Of a stretch of DNA of 64,000 nucleotides, positions 29,101 through 44,100 are shown piece by piece. The stretch lies in assembly GCA_032622095.1 (NCBI GenBank), contig CP136062.1, forward strand, positions 166,166,090 to 166,230,089, read 5' to 3'. The notes beneath the pieces are model-generated. The model was not told the origin of the DNA. It saw only the letters and a list, made by a program, of their open reading frames with translations, and ran no database searches. Positions within the stretch are counted from its first letter, which is position 1; every line of letters starts with the position of its first letter. This DNA comes from Siphonodentalium dalli (Eukaryota > Mollusca > Scaphopoda > Gadilida > Siphonodentaliidae). The position numbers and the translations under genes were made by a program.

Positions 29101-32100
29101 CGATGCAATTTGAAGTTTTTGGCTGTTTTAGTGCTGCAGTGACAAAGCATTTCCTGAATGAATTGGCGGAGTGGTTAGCCTCTGGATTGTCCCGAAATCC
29201 ACCCGAAGATCTGATACCTGAAAACAGGTTCTCTAGATAACCCTGATTTAGTTTGTTAGTAAGTAGGTATTTAAGTCCGTCTTCAGATAGTTGCTTCCAA
29301 AGTTCCAACAGACAAGCAATGGAAATTCTCCATCCATTTAGGGAGTGTAGCTCCTTCTTGTTTTCAATCAGTCCCATTTTCTCCATTTTTAAATATAGTA
29401 AACTTCTTCATTTATGAACATACCAGTATATATAATACAACCGTTTTGTGTATATGTAAATTATAATGGGCTATGTACATAACATGTATGTACATTGAAA
29501 TATTTCTCCGATTACTAGTATATTGCTACATATGGCAAAAATGCTATACATGTATAAGGTCAAACTTGGAAATGAAAATTAGTTCTCGCATAATCTATTT
29601 TATAGTTGTTGTGTAAATTGTCTATATAGTTGTGAACTATCAAATAAATATCTTGCTTGTCATTCTTCCATCTGGCATTGGTACAATTGATAGCTGTGCA
29701 ATGTGCTTTGGACTGTTTTGGTGCTTTTTCCAGGAACGTGGTTCGGTATCCATTTGGAATCTTAATTTCTACACAGGTACTGAGTGTAGATTATATTCTA
29801 TAATCAGCCTTTCTATAAATCATGTACCCCACAATTCTGGCCATGGATTGCCTCTATATGGGAGGCATTTTAATAATTCCCCTATAGTTTCTCAGATATA
29901 TCACATACGAAAAACAGATAAAGTAGACCTTTCTTGTGTTTATGAAGTAATATATTCACAGTCAGTGGCATGTATATTCCACCATAGTTGATATGTTTGC
30001 TTACAACCCACACATATTTTCCACCAATTCCGGTCATAAGTCTTATGTTATCGGCATTATTCACCAGAGCCACAAACATTTTTAATTATCTGAACTGATA
30101 AGACGTGCTATGTTTCCTCAATGTTATAAAAGTGAAATGATATCACTGCTGCTGTTAATTGAAGCTTAATCATCATTTTAATAATGTAGGTAGAGTTTTC
30201 TAATGCAATTTCATTAGAGACACAGTGCTTCGACCCTCTCCGACATCAGCAGAGGTAATTACAGGTTAGCTCTGAGTGTCGCATCTCTCTATAATATTAT
30301 ATCTCTGACCATACACAAAATGGCGCCACTTTTATCCAAAATACTAGAATCTCCATTGGGCTCAGTGTTAAATTTTGATCGCAACTGTAGCCAGCAAGAA
30401 TGAACTGATCACATCAAAATTTTCAAAAATACATGTAAGGGTCATGGCTAGTAGTTTTCAGAACTTTCAAATCGCACCGATCACCATACGCCAGATGACA
30501 CCATCGATCGTTTTCTGTAAATACGAAACGCTCTCTAAATTATGTTGACCCCGATTTAGGCCGACCCGCCAAACAAGTCAATCCTGAAAACACACCTATT
30601 AGGCATACATAATCCGTTTTCAGATCGCTTTTAACAAACCAAAAATGCAAAATGACATAAGGAATCCGACTACAACCTCGATTACAAATAATAGAGCTAT
30701 CTCCCATATGAAACGTAAACAGAGCTCACACAGAACGGATTCATTTCTACTAATATAACACGTATCACTTATAAACGCCAACACACTTTCTGGGGGAATC
30801 ATTTGTACACGTCATGCAACATATAATAACTACATGTATATGTATATGTAGCTCGTACCTTTATGAGGTTATGGTGGTTTGATACACATTTTCAATAGAG
30901 GGAAATATTGTACACTTGTTGCATGGTTTCGAGGCATTCGGCAAACCTCGTCAGATTCCGTCACCGTCCCATGAGGATTTATTAACCCGAGGAAGTTAAT
31001 ATTTACGGAGGCCACAGGCCGAGGTGAATATTAACTTCCAAGGGTTGATAAATCCTCATGTCAACCTCGAAACAATGCAACAAGTGTTTTATTATATGAA
31101 CTAGCGGCAAATGAGTTATGTATAAGCAATTTTGATTGGCTATGCGTAACGTGATTGGACAGTCACCTCTTACGCGTGACGTAACACATATTTTGTTATT
31201 AACCCCGCGCCGACTTAATTTGTTATTAACCCTTCTAGCCTGTTTATAGCACAATCCAGTTGATATCGTGATTTATCAACTTCTTTTCAGTGTGATTTAG
31301 TATAGGACTTTTAGAAGAAAGTTTATGATCATATAATAAAAATCTTTAAAAACGTTTCCAGGCAAGCAAAACTCCAGTAATAGTCTCAGATAAAGAGCGT
31401 CCATGCTTTCGCCCCCCCCCCCCCCAAGCGACAGAAGGTGCATTCTAATGTTCGACCATTTTTGGAAAGCCACCCCTTTTAACACTAAAACAGCGATTTT
31501 CGGGGGGAAAACAGTTGTATATGAATTTCTGTGCATACTGTTAATTTTGTCATGGATGTTAACATTAACATGTAAATAGGAACGAGTCATTTTGGGATCA
31601 TTCGGCTGTCAGCGGCCATCTTGGATTTCAAAATTCAACCATTAGCATGGGCTACAGGCTATACTGTTTGTCTGATCATCATGAAATTTTTCATTTATGT
31701 TAATATTGACACTCATTGCAAAAAGACTTGCGAGAAAAAAAAATTAGTTGCAGAAAAAATAATTTGTTGGTCCCGTCGACCATCCACCACCCCGGCATAC
31801 GTGCCCGGAAAAAAATACCCCCCCCCCCCGCCTGACACACTTGCTATATAAATAGTTGTGATTCAAGCAAGTATTTTATTTTTTATTTTGCAACACAATT
31901 GGATTAATTTGACAATCTGACTAAGTTGTTGTCGACGTGGACGTGGACATTGTTTTTAAGTTTCAAGTTTTTATTTCCTCAGGAGCAACCAATGTTAATA
32001 TAAAAGACCTGTGGAGGATGTTATGGCAGGTGAATCCACGAGCAATAGTCATGCTTACGAGACAGGAAGAAGCTGGCGTGGTTAGTGAAATAGATGTCAT

Positions 32101-35100
32101 AAATTAGTCAAATGATTGACGGTCGTATTGGCTTGGAAAAATGGACATTGTTATTTGGAACCCAAAATATTATGCATGCGCAATTTGATATAGGAGTGAA
32201 AATATAGGTAGATAATTCCATGCAATACCAATATACAGACGACATACTTTGGATAATCGCATAAACGCATACCAAAATCAAACATAGTAAACGTCACGTG
32301 ATTCCATTGGGGCCAGTGGTTCATCACGACCTGACCACGCTGTGTTGTTAAAACAAAGTAAAATGGCTTACGATTTTGTTATCAAGTTGAAAGAATGTGA
32401 TTGATGGAACTAAAGAAGTCGTTCGAAGGAATACTGCAGATTCATTACACAAACATACATGTATATTTAGATCATGTGTATCACTAATAGGTGTGTGTCT
32501 CCGGACCAACTGCTGGATATTGAATATTTCACCCCCACCCCACAAATTTCATTCAATGTTTTTAAATTGGACGTTAAAGTTCTTATATATATGGCATTAT
32601 ATCCCCCATCACATTCATTCAATTATCGATATCATGGCATTATATCCCCCATCACATTCATTCAATTATAGATCTCATGGCATTATATCCCCCATCATCA
32701 CATTCATTCAATTATAGATCTCATTGCATTATATCCCCCATCATCACATTCATTCAATTATAGATCTCATGGCATTATATCCTCCATCATCACATTCATT
32801 CAACTATAGATCTCATGGCATTATATCCCCCATCACATTCATTCAATTATAGATATCATGGCATTATATCCCCCATCACATTCATTCAATTGTAGATCTC
32901 ATGACATTATATCCCCATCATCACATTCATTCAATTATAGATCTCATGGCATTATATCATCCATCATCACATTCGTTCAATTATAGCATTATATCCCCCA
33001 TCATCACATTCGTTCAATTATAGATCGCATGGCATTATATCCCCCATCATCACATTCGTTCAATTATAGATCTCATGGCATTATATCCCCCATCATCACA
33101 TTCGTTCAATTATAGATCTCATGGCATTATATCCCCCATCGCATTCGTTAATTATAGATCTCATGCATCACATTCGTTCAATTATAGATCTCATGGCATT
33201 ATATCCCCCATCACATTCATTCAATTATAGATCTCATGACATTATATCCCCCATCACATTCGTTCAATTATAGATCTCATGGCATTATATCCCCCATCAT
33301 CACATTCATTCAATTATAGATCTCATTGCATTATGTCCCCATCACATTCATTCAATTATAGATCTCATGGCACTATATCCCCATCACATTCATTCAATTA
33401 TAGATCTCATGGCATTATATCCCCCATCATCACATTCCTTCAATTATATATCTCATGGCATTATATCCCCATCACATTCGTTCAATTATAGATCTCATTG
33501 CATTATATCCCCCATCACATTCGTTCAATTATATATCTCATGGCATTATATCCCCCATCACATTCCTTCAATTATAGATCTCATGGCATTATATCCCCAT
33601 CACATTCGTTCAATTATAGATCTCATTGCATTATATCCCCCATCACATTCGTTCAATTATAGATCTCATTGCATTATATCCCCCATCACATTCGTTCAAT
33701 TATAGATCTCATGGCATTATATCCCCCATCATCACATTCCTTCAATTATAGATCTCATGGCATTATATCCCCCATCACATTCATTCAATTATAGATCTCA
33801 TGGCATTATATCCCCATCACATTCGTTCAATTATAGATCTCATGGCATTATATCCCCCATCATCACATTCCTTCAATTATAGATCTCATGGCATTATATC
33901 CCCCATCACATTCATTCAATTATAGATCTCATGGCATTATATCCCCCATCACATTCGTTAATTATAGATCTCATGGCATTATATCCCCCATCACATTCGT
34001 TCAATTATAGATCTCATGGCATTATGTCCCCCATCACATTCATTCAATTATAGATCTCATGCCACTATATCCCCATCACATTCATTCAATTATAGATATC
34101 ATAGCATTATATACCCATCACATTCGTTCAATTATAGATCTCATGGCATTATAGCCCCCATCACATTCATTCAATTATAGATATCATAGCATTATATCCC
34201 CCAACACATTCATTCAACTATAGATCTCATTGCATTATATCCCCATCACATTCAATTATAGATCTCATGGCATTATATCCCCCATCACATTCATTCAATT
34301 ATAGATCTCATGGCATTATATCCCCCATCACATTCATTCAATTATAGATATCATGGCATTATATCCCCATCACATTCGTTCAATTATAGATCTCATGGCA
34401 TTATATCCCCCATCACATTCGTTCAATTATAGATCTCATGGCATTATATCCCCATCATCACATTCATTCAATTATAGATCTCATGGCATTATATCCCCAT
34501 CATCACATTCATTCAATTATAGATCTCATGGCATTATATCCCCCATCATCACATTCATTCAATTATAGATCTCATTGCATTATATCCCCCATCATATTCA
34601 TTCAATTATAGATCTCATGGCATTATATCCTCCATCATCACATTCATTCAATTGTTGATCTCATGGCATCATATCCCCCATCACATTCGTTCAATTATAG
34701 ATCTCATGGCATTATATCCCCCATCATCACATTCGTTCAATTAAAGATATCATGGAATTATATCCCCATCACATTCGTTCAATTATAGATCTCATTGCAT
34801 TATATCCCCATCACATTCATTCAATTATAGATCTCATGGCACTATATCCCCCATCACATTCATTCAATTATAGATCTCATGGCATTATATCCCCCATCAC
34901 ATTCATTCAATTATAGATCTCATGGCATTATATCCCCCATCATCACATTCGTTCAATTATAGATCTCATGGCATTATATCCCCATCACATTCGTTCAATT
35001 ATAGATCTCATGGCATTACATCCCCCATCATCACATTCCTTCAATTATAGATATCATGGCATTATATCCCCCATCACATTCGTTAATTATAGATCTCATG

Positions 35101-38100
35101 GCATTATATCCCCATCATCACATTCGTTAATTATAGATCTCATGGTATTATATCCCCATCACATTCGTTCAATTATAGATCTCATGGCATTATATCCCCC
35201 ATCATCACATTCCTTCAATTATAGATATCATGGCATTATATCCCCCATCACATTCATTCAATTATAGATCTCATGGCATTAAATCCCCATCATCACATTC
35301 GTTAATTATAGATCTCATGGTATTATATCCCCATCACATTCGTTCAATTATAGATCTCATGGCATTATATCCCCCATCACATTCATTCAATTATAGATCG
35401 CATTGCATTATGTCCCCCATCACATTCATTCAATTATAGATCTCATGGCACTATATCCCCATCACATTCATTCAATTATAGATCTCATAGCATTATATAC
35501 CCATCACATTCGTTCAATTATAGATCTCATGGCATTATAGCCCCCATCACATTCATTCAATTATAGATATCATAGCATTATATCCCCCATCACATTCATT
35601 CAATTATAGATCTCATGGCATTATATCCCCCATCACATTCATTCAATTATAGATCTCATTGCATTATATCCCCCATCACATTCATTCGATTATATATATC
35701 ATGGCATTATATCCCCCATCACATTCATTCAATTATATATATCATGGCATGATATCCCCCATCACATTCATTCAATTATAGATCTCATGACATTATATCC
35801 CCCATCACATTCATTCAATTATAGATCTCATGGCATTATATCCCCCATCACATTCATTCAATTATAGATCTCATTGCATTATATCCCCCATCACATTCAT
35901 TCGATTATATATATCATGGCATTATATCCCCCATCACATTCATTCAATTATATATATCATGGCATGATATCCCCCATCACATTCATTCAATTATAGATCT
36001 CATGACATTATATCCCCCATCACATTCATTCAATTATAGATCTCATGGCATTATATCCCCCATCACATTCATTCAATTATAGATCTCATTGCATTATATC
36101 CCCCATCACATTCATTCAATTATAGATCTCATGGCATTATATCCCCCATCACATTCATTCAATTATAGATATCATGGCATTATATCCCCCATCACATTCA
36201 TTCAATTATAGATCTCATGACATTATATCCCCCATCACATTCTTTCAATTATAGATCTCATGGCATTATATCCTCCATCACATGCATTCAATTGTAGATA
36301 TCATGGCATTATATCCCCATCACATGCATTCAATTGTAGATATCATGGCATTATATCCTCCATCGTCACATTCGTTCAATTATAGATCTCATAGCATTAT
36401 ATCCCCCATCACATTCATTCAATTATAGATCTCATAGCATTATATCCTCCATCATCACATTCGTTCAATTATAGATCTCATGGCATTATATCCCCCATCA
36501 TATTCATTCAATTATAGATCTCATGGCATTATATCCTCCATCATCACATTCATTCAATTGTTGATCTCATGGCATCATATCCCCCATCACATTCGTTAAT
36601 TATAGATCTCATGGCATTATATCCCCCATCACATTCGTTCAATTATAGATCTCATGGCATTATGTCCCCCATCACATTCATTCAATTATAGATCTCATGC
36701 CACTATATCCCCATCACATTCATTCAATTATAGATATCATAGCATTATATACCCATCACATTCGTTCAATTATAGATCTCATGGCATTATAGCCCCCATC
36801 ACATTCATTCAATTATAGATATCATAGCATTATATCCCCCAACACATTCATTCAACTATAGATCTCATTGCATTATATCCCCATCACATTCAATTATAGA
36901 TCTCATGGCATTATATCCCCCATCACATTCATTCAATTATAGATCTCATGGCATTATATCCCCCATCACATTCATTCAATTATAGATATCATGGCATTAT
37001 ATCCCCATCACATTCGTTCAATTATAGATCTCATGGCATTATATCCCCCATCACATTCGTTCAATTATAGATCTCATGGCATTATATCCCCATCATCACA
37101 TTCATTCAATTATAGATCTCATGGCATTATATCCCCATCATCACATTCATTCAATTATAGATCTCATGGCATTATATCCCCCATCATCACATTCATTCAA
37201 TTATAGATCTCATTGCATTATATCCCCCATCATATTCATTCAATTATAGATCTCATGGCATTATATCCTCCATCATCACATTCATTCAATTGTTGATCTC
37301 ATGGCATCATATCCCCCATCACATTCGTTCAATTATAGATCTCATGGCATTATATCCCCCATCATCACATTCGTTCAATTAAAGATATCATGGAATTATA
37401 TCCCCATCACATTCGTTCAATTATAGATCTCATTGCATTATATCCCCATCACATTCATTCAATTATAGATCTCATGGCACTATATCCCCCATCACATTCA
37501 TTCAATTATAGATCTCATGGCATTATATCCCCCATCACATTCATTCAATTATAGATCTCATGGCATTATATCCCCCATCATCACATTCGTTCAATTATAG
37601 ATCTCATGGCATTATATCCCCATCACATTCGTTCAATTATAGATCTCATGGCATTATATCCCCCATCATCACATTCCTTCAATTATAGATATCATGGCAT
37701 TATATCCCCCATCACATTCGTTAATTATAGATCTCATGGCATTATATCCCCATCATCACATTCGTTAATTATAGATCTCATGGTATTATATCCCCATCAC
37801 ATTCGTTCAATTATAGATCTCATGGCATTATATCCCCCATCATCACATTCCTTCAATTATAGATATCATGGCATTATATCCCCCATCACATTCATTCAAT
37901 TATAGATCTCATGGCATTAAATCCCCATCATCACATTCGTTAATTATAGATCTCATGGTATTATATCCCCATCACATTCGTTCAATTATAGATCTCATGG
38001 CATTATATCCCCCATCACATTCATTCAATTATAGATCGCATTGCATTATGTCCCCCATCACATTCATTCAATTATAGATCTCATGGCACTATATCCCCAT

Positions 38101-41100
38101 CACATTCATTCAATTATAGATCTCATAGCATTATATACCCATCACATTCGTTCAATTATAGATCTCATGGCATTATAGCCCCCATCACATTCATTCAATT
38201 ATAGATATCATAGCATTATATCCCCCATCACATTCATTCAATTATAGATCTCATGGCATTATATCCCCCATCACATTCATTCAATTATAGATCTCATTGC
38301 ATTATATCCCCCATCACATTCATTCGATTATATATATCATGGCATTATATCCCCCATCACATTCATTCAATTATATATATCATGGCATGATATCCCCCAT
38401 CACATTCATTCAATTATAGATCTCATGACATTATATCCCCCATCACATTCATTCAATTATAGATCTCATGGCATTATATCCCCCATCACATTCATTCAAT
38501 TATAGATCTCATTGCATTATATCCCCCATCACATTCATTCAATTATAGATCTCATGGCATTATATCCCCCATCACATTCATTCAATTATAGATATCATGG
38601 CATTATATCCCCCATCACATTCATTCAATTATAGATCTCATGACATTATATCCCCCATCACATTCTTTCAATTATAGATCTCATGGCATTATATCCTCCA
38701 TCACATGCATTCAATTGTAGATATCATGGCATTATATCCCCATCACATGCATTCAATTGTAGATATCATGGCATTATATCCTCCATCGTCACATTCGTTC
38801 AATTATAGATCTCATAGCATTATATCCCCCATCACATTCATTCAATTATAGATCTCATAGCATTATATCCTCCATCATCACATTCGTTCAATTATAGATC
38901 TCATGGCATTATATCCCCCATCATCACATTCGTTCAATTATAGATCTCATAGCATTATATCCCCCATCACATTCGTTCAATTATAGATCTCATGGCATTA
39001 TATCCCCCATCATCACATTCATTCAATTGTAGATCTCATGGCATTATATCCCCCATCATCACATTCATTCAATTGTTGATCTCATGGCATCATATCCACC
39101 ATCACATTCGTTCAATTATAGATCTCATGGCATTATATCCCCCATCATCACATTCGTTCAATTATAGATATCATGGCATTATATCCCCATCACATTCGTT
39201 CAATTATAGATCTCATTGCATTATGTCCCCATCACATTCATTCAATTATAGATCTCATGGCACTATATCCCCCATCACATTCATTCAATTATAGATCTCA
39301 TGGCATTATATCCCCCATCACATTCATTCAATTATAGATCTCATGGCATTATATCCCCCATCACATTCGTTCAATTATAGATCTCATGGCATTATATCCC
39401 CCATCATCACATTCCTTCAATTATAGATATCATGGCATTATATCCCCCATCACATTCATTCAATTATAGATCTCTTGGCATTATATCCCCCATCATCACA
39501 TTCCTTCAATTATAGATATCATGGCATTATATCCCCCATCACATTCATTCAATTATAGATCTCATGGCATTATATCCCCATCATTACATTCGTTAATTAT
39601 AGATCTCATGGTATTATATCCCCATCACATTCGTTCAATTATAGATCTCATGGCATTATATCCCCCATCACATTCATTCAATTATAGATCGCATTGCATT
39701 ATGTCCCCCATCACATTCATTCAATTATAGATCTCATGGCACTATATCCCCATCACATTCATTCAATTATAGATCTCATAGCATTATATACCCATCACAT
39801 TCGTTCAATTATAGATCTCATGGCAGTATAGCCCCCATCACATTCATTCAATTATAGATATCATAGCATTATATCCCCCATCACATTCATTCAATTATAG
39901 ATCTCATGGCATTATATCCCCCATCACATTCATTCAATTATAGATCTCATTGCATTATATCCCCCATCACATTCATTCAATTATATATCTCATGGCATTA
40001 TATCCCCCATCACATTCATTCAATTATAGATATCATGGCATTATATCCCCCATCACATTCATTCAATTATAGATCGCATTGCATTATGTCCCCCATCACA
40101 TTCATTCAATTATAGATCTCATGGCACTATATCCCCATCACATTCATTCAATTATAGATCTCATAGCATTATATACCCATCACATTCGTTCAATTATAGA
40201 TCTCATGGCATTATAGCCCCCATCACATTCATTCAATTATAGATATCATAGCATTATATCCCCCATCACATTCATTCAATTATATATCTCATGGCATTAT
40301 ATCCCCCATCACATTCATTCAATTATAGATCTCATTGCATTATATCCCCCATCACATTCATTCAATTATATATATCATGGCATTATATCCCCCATCACAT
40401 TCATTCAACTATAGATATCATGGCATTATATCCCCCATCACATTCATTCAATTATAGATCTCATGAGATTATATCCCCCATCACATTCATTCAATTATAG
40501 ATCTCATGGCATTATATCCCCCATCACATTCATTCAATTATAGATCTCATTGCATTATATCCCCCATCACATTCATTCAATTATAGATCTCATGGCATTA
40601 TATCCCCCATCACATTCATTCAATTATAGATATCATGGCATTATATCCCCCATCACATTCATTCAATTATAGATCTCATGACATTATATCCCCCATCACA
40701 TTCGTTCAATTATAGATCTCATGGCATTATATCCTCTATCACATGCATTCAATTGTAGATATCATGGCATTATATCCCCCATCACATGCATTCAATTGTA
40801 GATATCATGGCATTATATCCTCCATCATCACATTCGTTCAATTATAGATCTCATAGCATTATATCCCCCATCACATTCATTCAATTATAGATCTCATAGC
40901 ATTATATCCTCCATCATCACATTCGTTCAATTATAGATCTCATGGCATTATATCCCCCATCATCACATTCGTTCAATTATAGATCTCATGGCATTATATC
41001 CCCCATCACATTCATTCAATTATAGATCTCATAGCATTATATCCCCCATCACATTCATTCAATTATAGATCTCATAGCATTATATCCTCCATCATCACAT

Positions 41101-44100
41101 TCGTTCAATTATAGATCTCATGGCATTATATCCCCCATCATCACATTCGTTCAATTATAGATCTCATAGCATTATATCCCCCATCACATTCATTCAATTA
41201 TAGATCTCATAGCATTATATCCTCCATCATCACATTCATTCAATTGTAGATCTCATGGCATTATATCCCCATCATCACATTCATTCAATTATAGATCTCA
41301 TGGCATTATATCCCCCATCATCACATTCAATTATAGATCTCATGGCATTATATCCCCCATCACATTCATTCAATTGTAGATCTCATGACATTATATCCCC
41401 ATCATCACATTCATTCAATTATAGATCTCATGGCATCATATCCCCCATCACATTCATTCAATTGTAGATCTCATGACATTATATCCCCATCATCACATTC
41501 GTTCAATTATAGATCTCATGGCATTATATCCCCCATCATCACATTCATTCAATTATAGATCTCATGGCATCATATCCCCCATCTCATAGAATTGCGATCC
41601 AATGGAAATTGAACATTTAGCAATAGATATTACGCATAATTTAAAGCAGTGACGCAATTAGAGTTATTCTTCGTGTAACTAATTAGTCACCACGCCGAAG
41701 GCCAGAGTTAGTCATAATGACTCACTGAAAGGTATGGTTAGTCAAAGTGACTGTTACTAACCATGTGACTAACCCTAAGTTAGTCATGTTCGCCCGATTG
41801 TTTTCTCAGTATACCAGTTGCACAATCCTACAAGCGTTCTGATTTATACATCTTGTTTTAGCTCACCTGAATGGTTCCACACTCTATATATTTCGTCATA
41901 CAACCAATCTCCAATGGCCGTTCCTTGAGCTTATTACATGGACATTTCCTGAGGGAACCACTCGTCAATGTGTATTTCGTGAAGGGTAAATTATAGGTGT
42001 TATTTTACATTCAGACGAAGTGTGAGCAGTATTGGCCAGCGAATGTTTCCGGATCAATGAAGTTTGACGATATAATAGTAACACTAAAGGACGAACAAGA
42101 ATTCTCCGATTACTGCATACGGGTATTCGAAGTCTCCAAGGTAATTATGCGTATATATATATATATATATATATTCTCAATTCTACAATGGTTATAACAC
42201 TATCATTGCCATCAAGCCGCACCAGAGACCAGAGTCGACGTAAGCGTTTATTGGTATACATGCTCACAAGTTAAAGTGATGTGAAACACTCCGGTAGGGT
42301 GATCAAATAGAAATGGAGAACAATTAGTAGTTGCTTTACAAATACTATATGTGTATTGACAACACACACCGTCATTCTTATATATTAAATAAATGCAGTG
42401 ACTGTCGATGGCGAAACCGTTTTCGTTAGTTTATCGCCGATAGATGCGTCCCGAATCGAGTAATAAATATTTACAATTGAGCATAGTCCAGACGATGTTT
42501 TCTCTGGAGTTGTAGGGTCGATTTGCTTGATATTTTCGGCGATGTTAGTAGAACGCTACATTCCTCCAGTTGTCATAGCACCTGAATAATAACTTATTCG
42601 GTTCCACGAACCCGAACAAGTACATAATATATCTTTAAGGGACGGGTATGTGTTCACATACAGGTTAATCACATCATAGTTTGTCTGCGTAGGCAGTCAG
42701 GAAAAACCACCGAAAAACCCTGTTTTCCGAAACCAACATCTCTAACGCAGCTCGACTGTTCGGAAATTCATTCTAATTGATCAACTGTGCAACAAAGATC
42801 TGTGCACGCACTACAACACTCTTATATAAAGCAATCGATTTTGGTACTCTAGAGTGCCAGCACTGAGCCCCTCTGTACCAAACATAATGGTAGCATCAGT
42901 AGATCATGGGTTCCACAGAGTACCAAATCGTTCGCTCCAAACTGATTGGATGAGACGATCACGTGTGTCGATTGAGTGCAAATGATCAAATTGAAGTAAA
43001 CAAAATGGCCGCGCCTCGACTCGCTGTCATATATCGTTTTACAATACCTAATAACAACGGAAAACACGACATAACACCCTGCTTGCATCTTTTATTTTAA
43101 GCCGAATTCGGTCGACTTACATGTAAGCTTTTTTTTTGGCGAAATTGGATCAAATAGTTACTTCTTGTACTGTAGATGTTCTGGAATAATGTCAGCACTC
43201 TGATTTTGGTCTGAATGTGAACCGGACAAGCTGTTAAACTACAAAAACCGGCCGATGTTGATATTTTCGAATAGTCAAATCGACTGTCTCTGTAAGTTAG
43301 TAACATTCCAAGTCAATGCTGTTTACACTTGGTATTGAAACACACCATAAAAAGTATCAATATACGCGCTATATAGATGTATACATATCAACGGTCTTGG
43401 ACTACATATATAGCACTATATATGTAATTTAGCCGAGAAGTCCAGTTGCACGTATCCTTGACACATGTGGTATTCGTGCTGTGAAAACCATCGATTAGGA
43501 TTCCGACCAAAGAGTACTACACATGTGCACCGAAATATGAGTACAAACGACAATATAAATAATGTTTTCAACTGTTCTAATGACCTACACATACGTATTA
43601 TAATACGTAGAGTTCGCAGAGAGTCATTACGCGCGCCGCGTGTATACTGATGTACAAATTTTTGTTTCGCCTGGGCGTTGGAGTTTACTCTGGGGGGTTT
43701 TATTTATAGAAAAATGGGAATTTTTGGGACGGATTTAAAAGTCGAACTGCGCGACCAGGAGGCCGAGTCCGGTAAAAGGTGTAGTTGGGAATTTCAATTT
43801 CGTGTATTGTCCTTTACATTATTATGTCAATTGTCAATTATGTCAATTGATTTTTGGTTTATGACAAGCTCTGTCAATTACAAATAAAAGAAATTAAAAA
43901 GATAATTTGTAAGTCTTATATTTCAACTTTTATAGACATCTTTCGTTCTGCAGGCCCACTGGTGGTTGTGGTCGGAGACGGCCGAGTCGGCCGCCGGTTC
44001 GTTAATTAGGTGCTGGTTGTTATTGTTATTTTAACGGAATTCTGAGTTGGTCATTCGCGAAACCAATTTATTTTATATTCTATAATTACAAACATGGGTA

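Noticed and set aside
33279-41467. Frames repeating HSFNYRSHGIISP in the 43-bp array
   Set aside because: Frame changes with each unit-length variant and several variants introduce stops; no start or domain.
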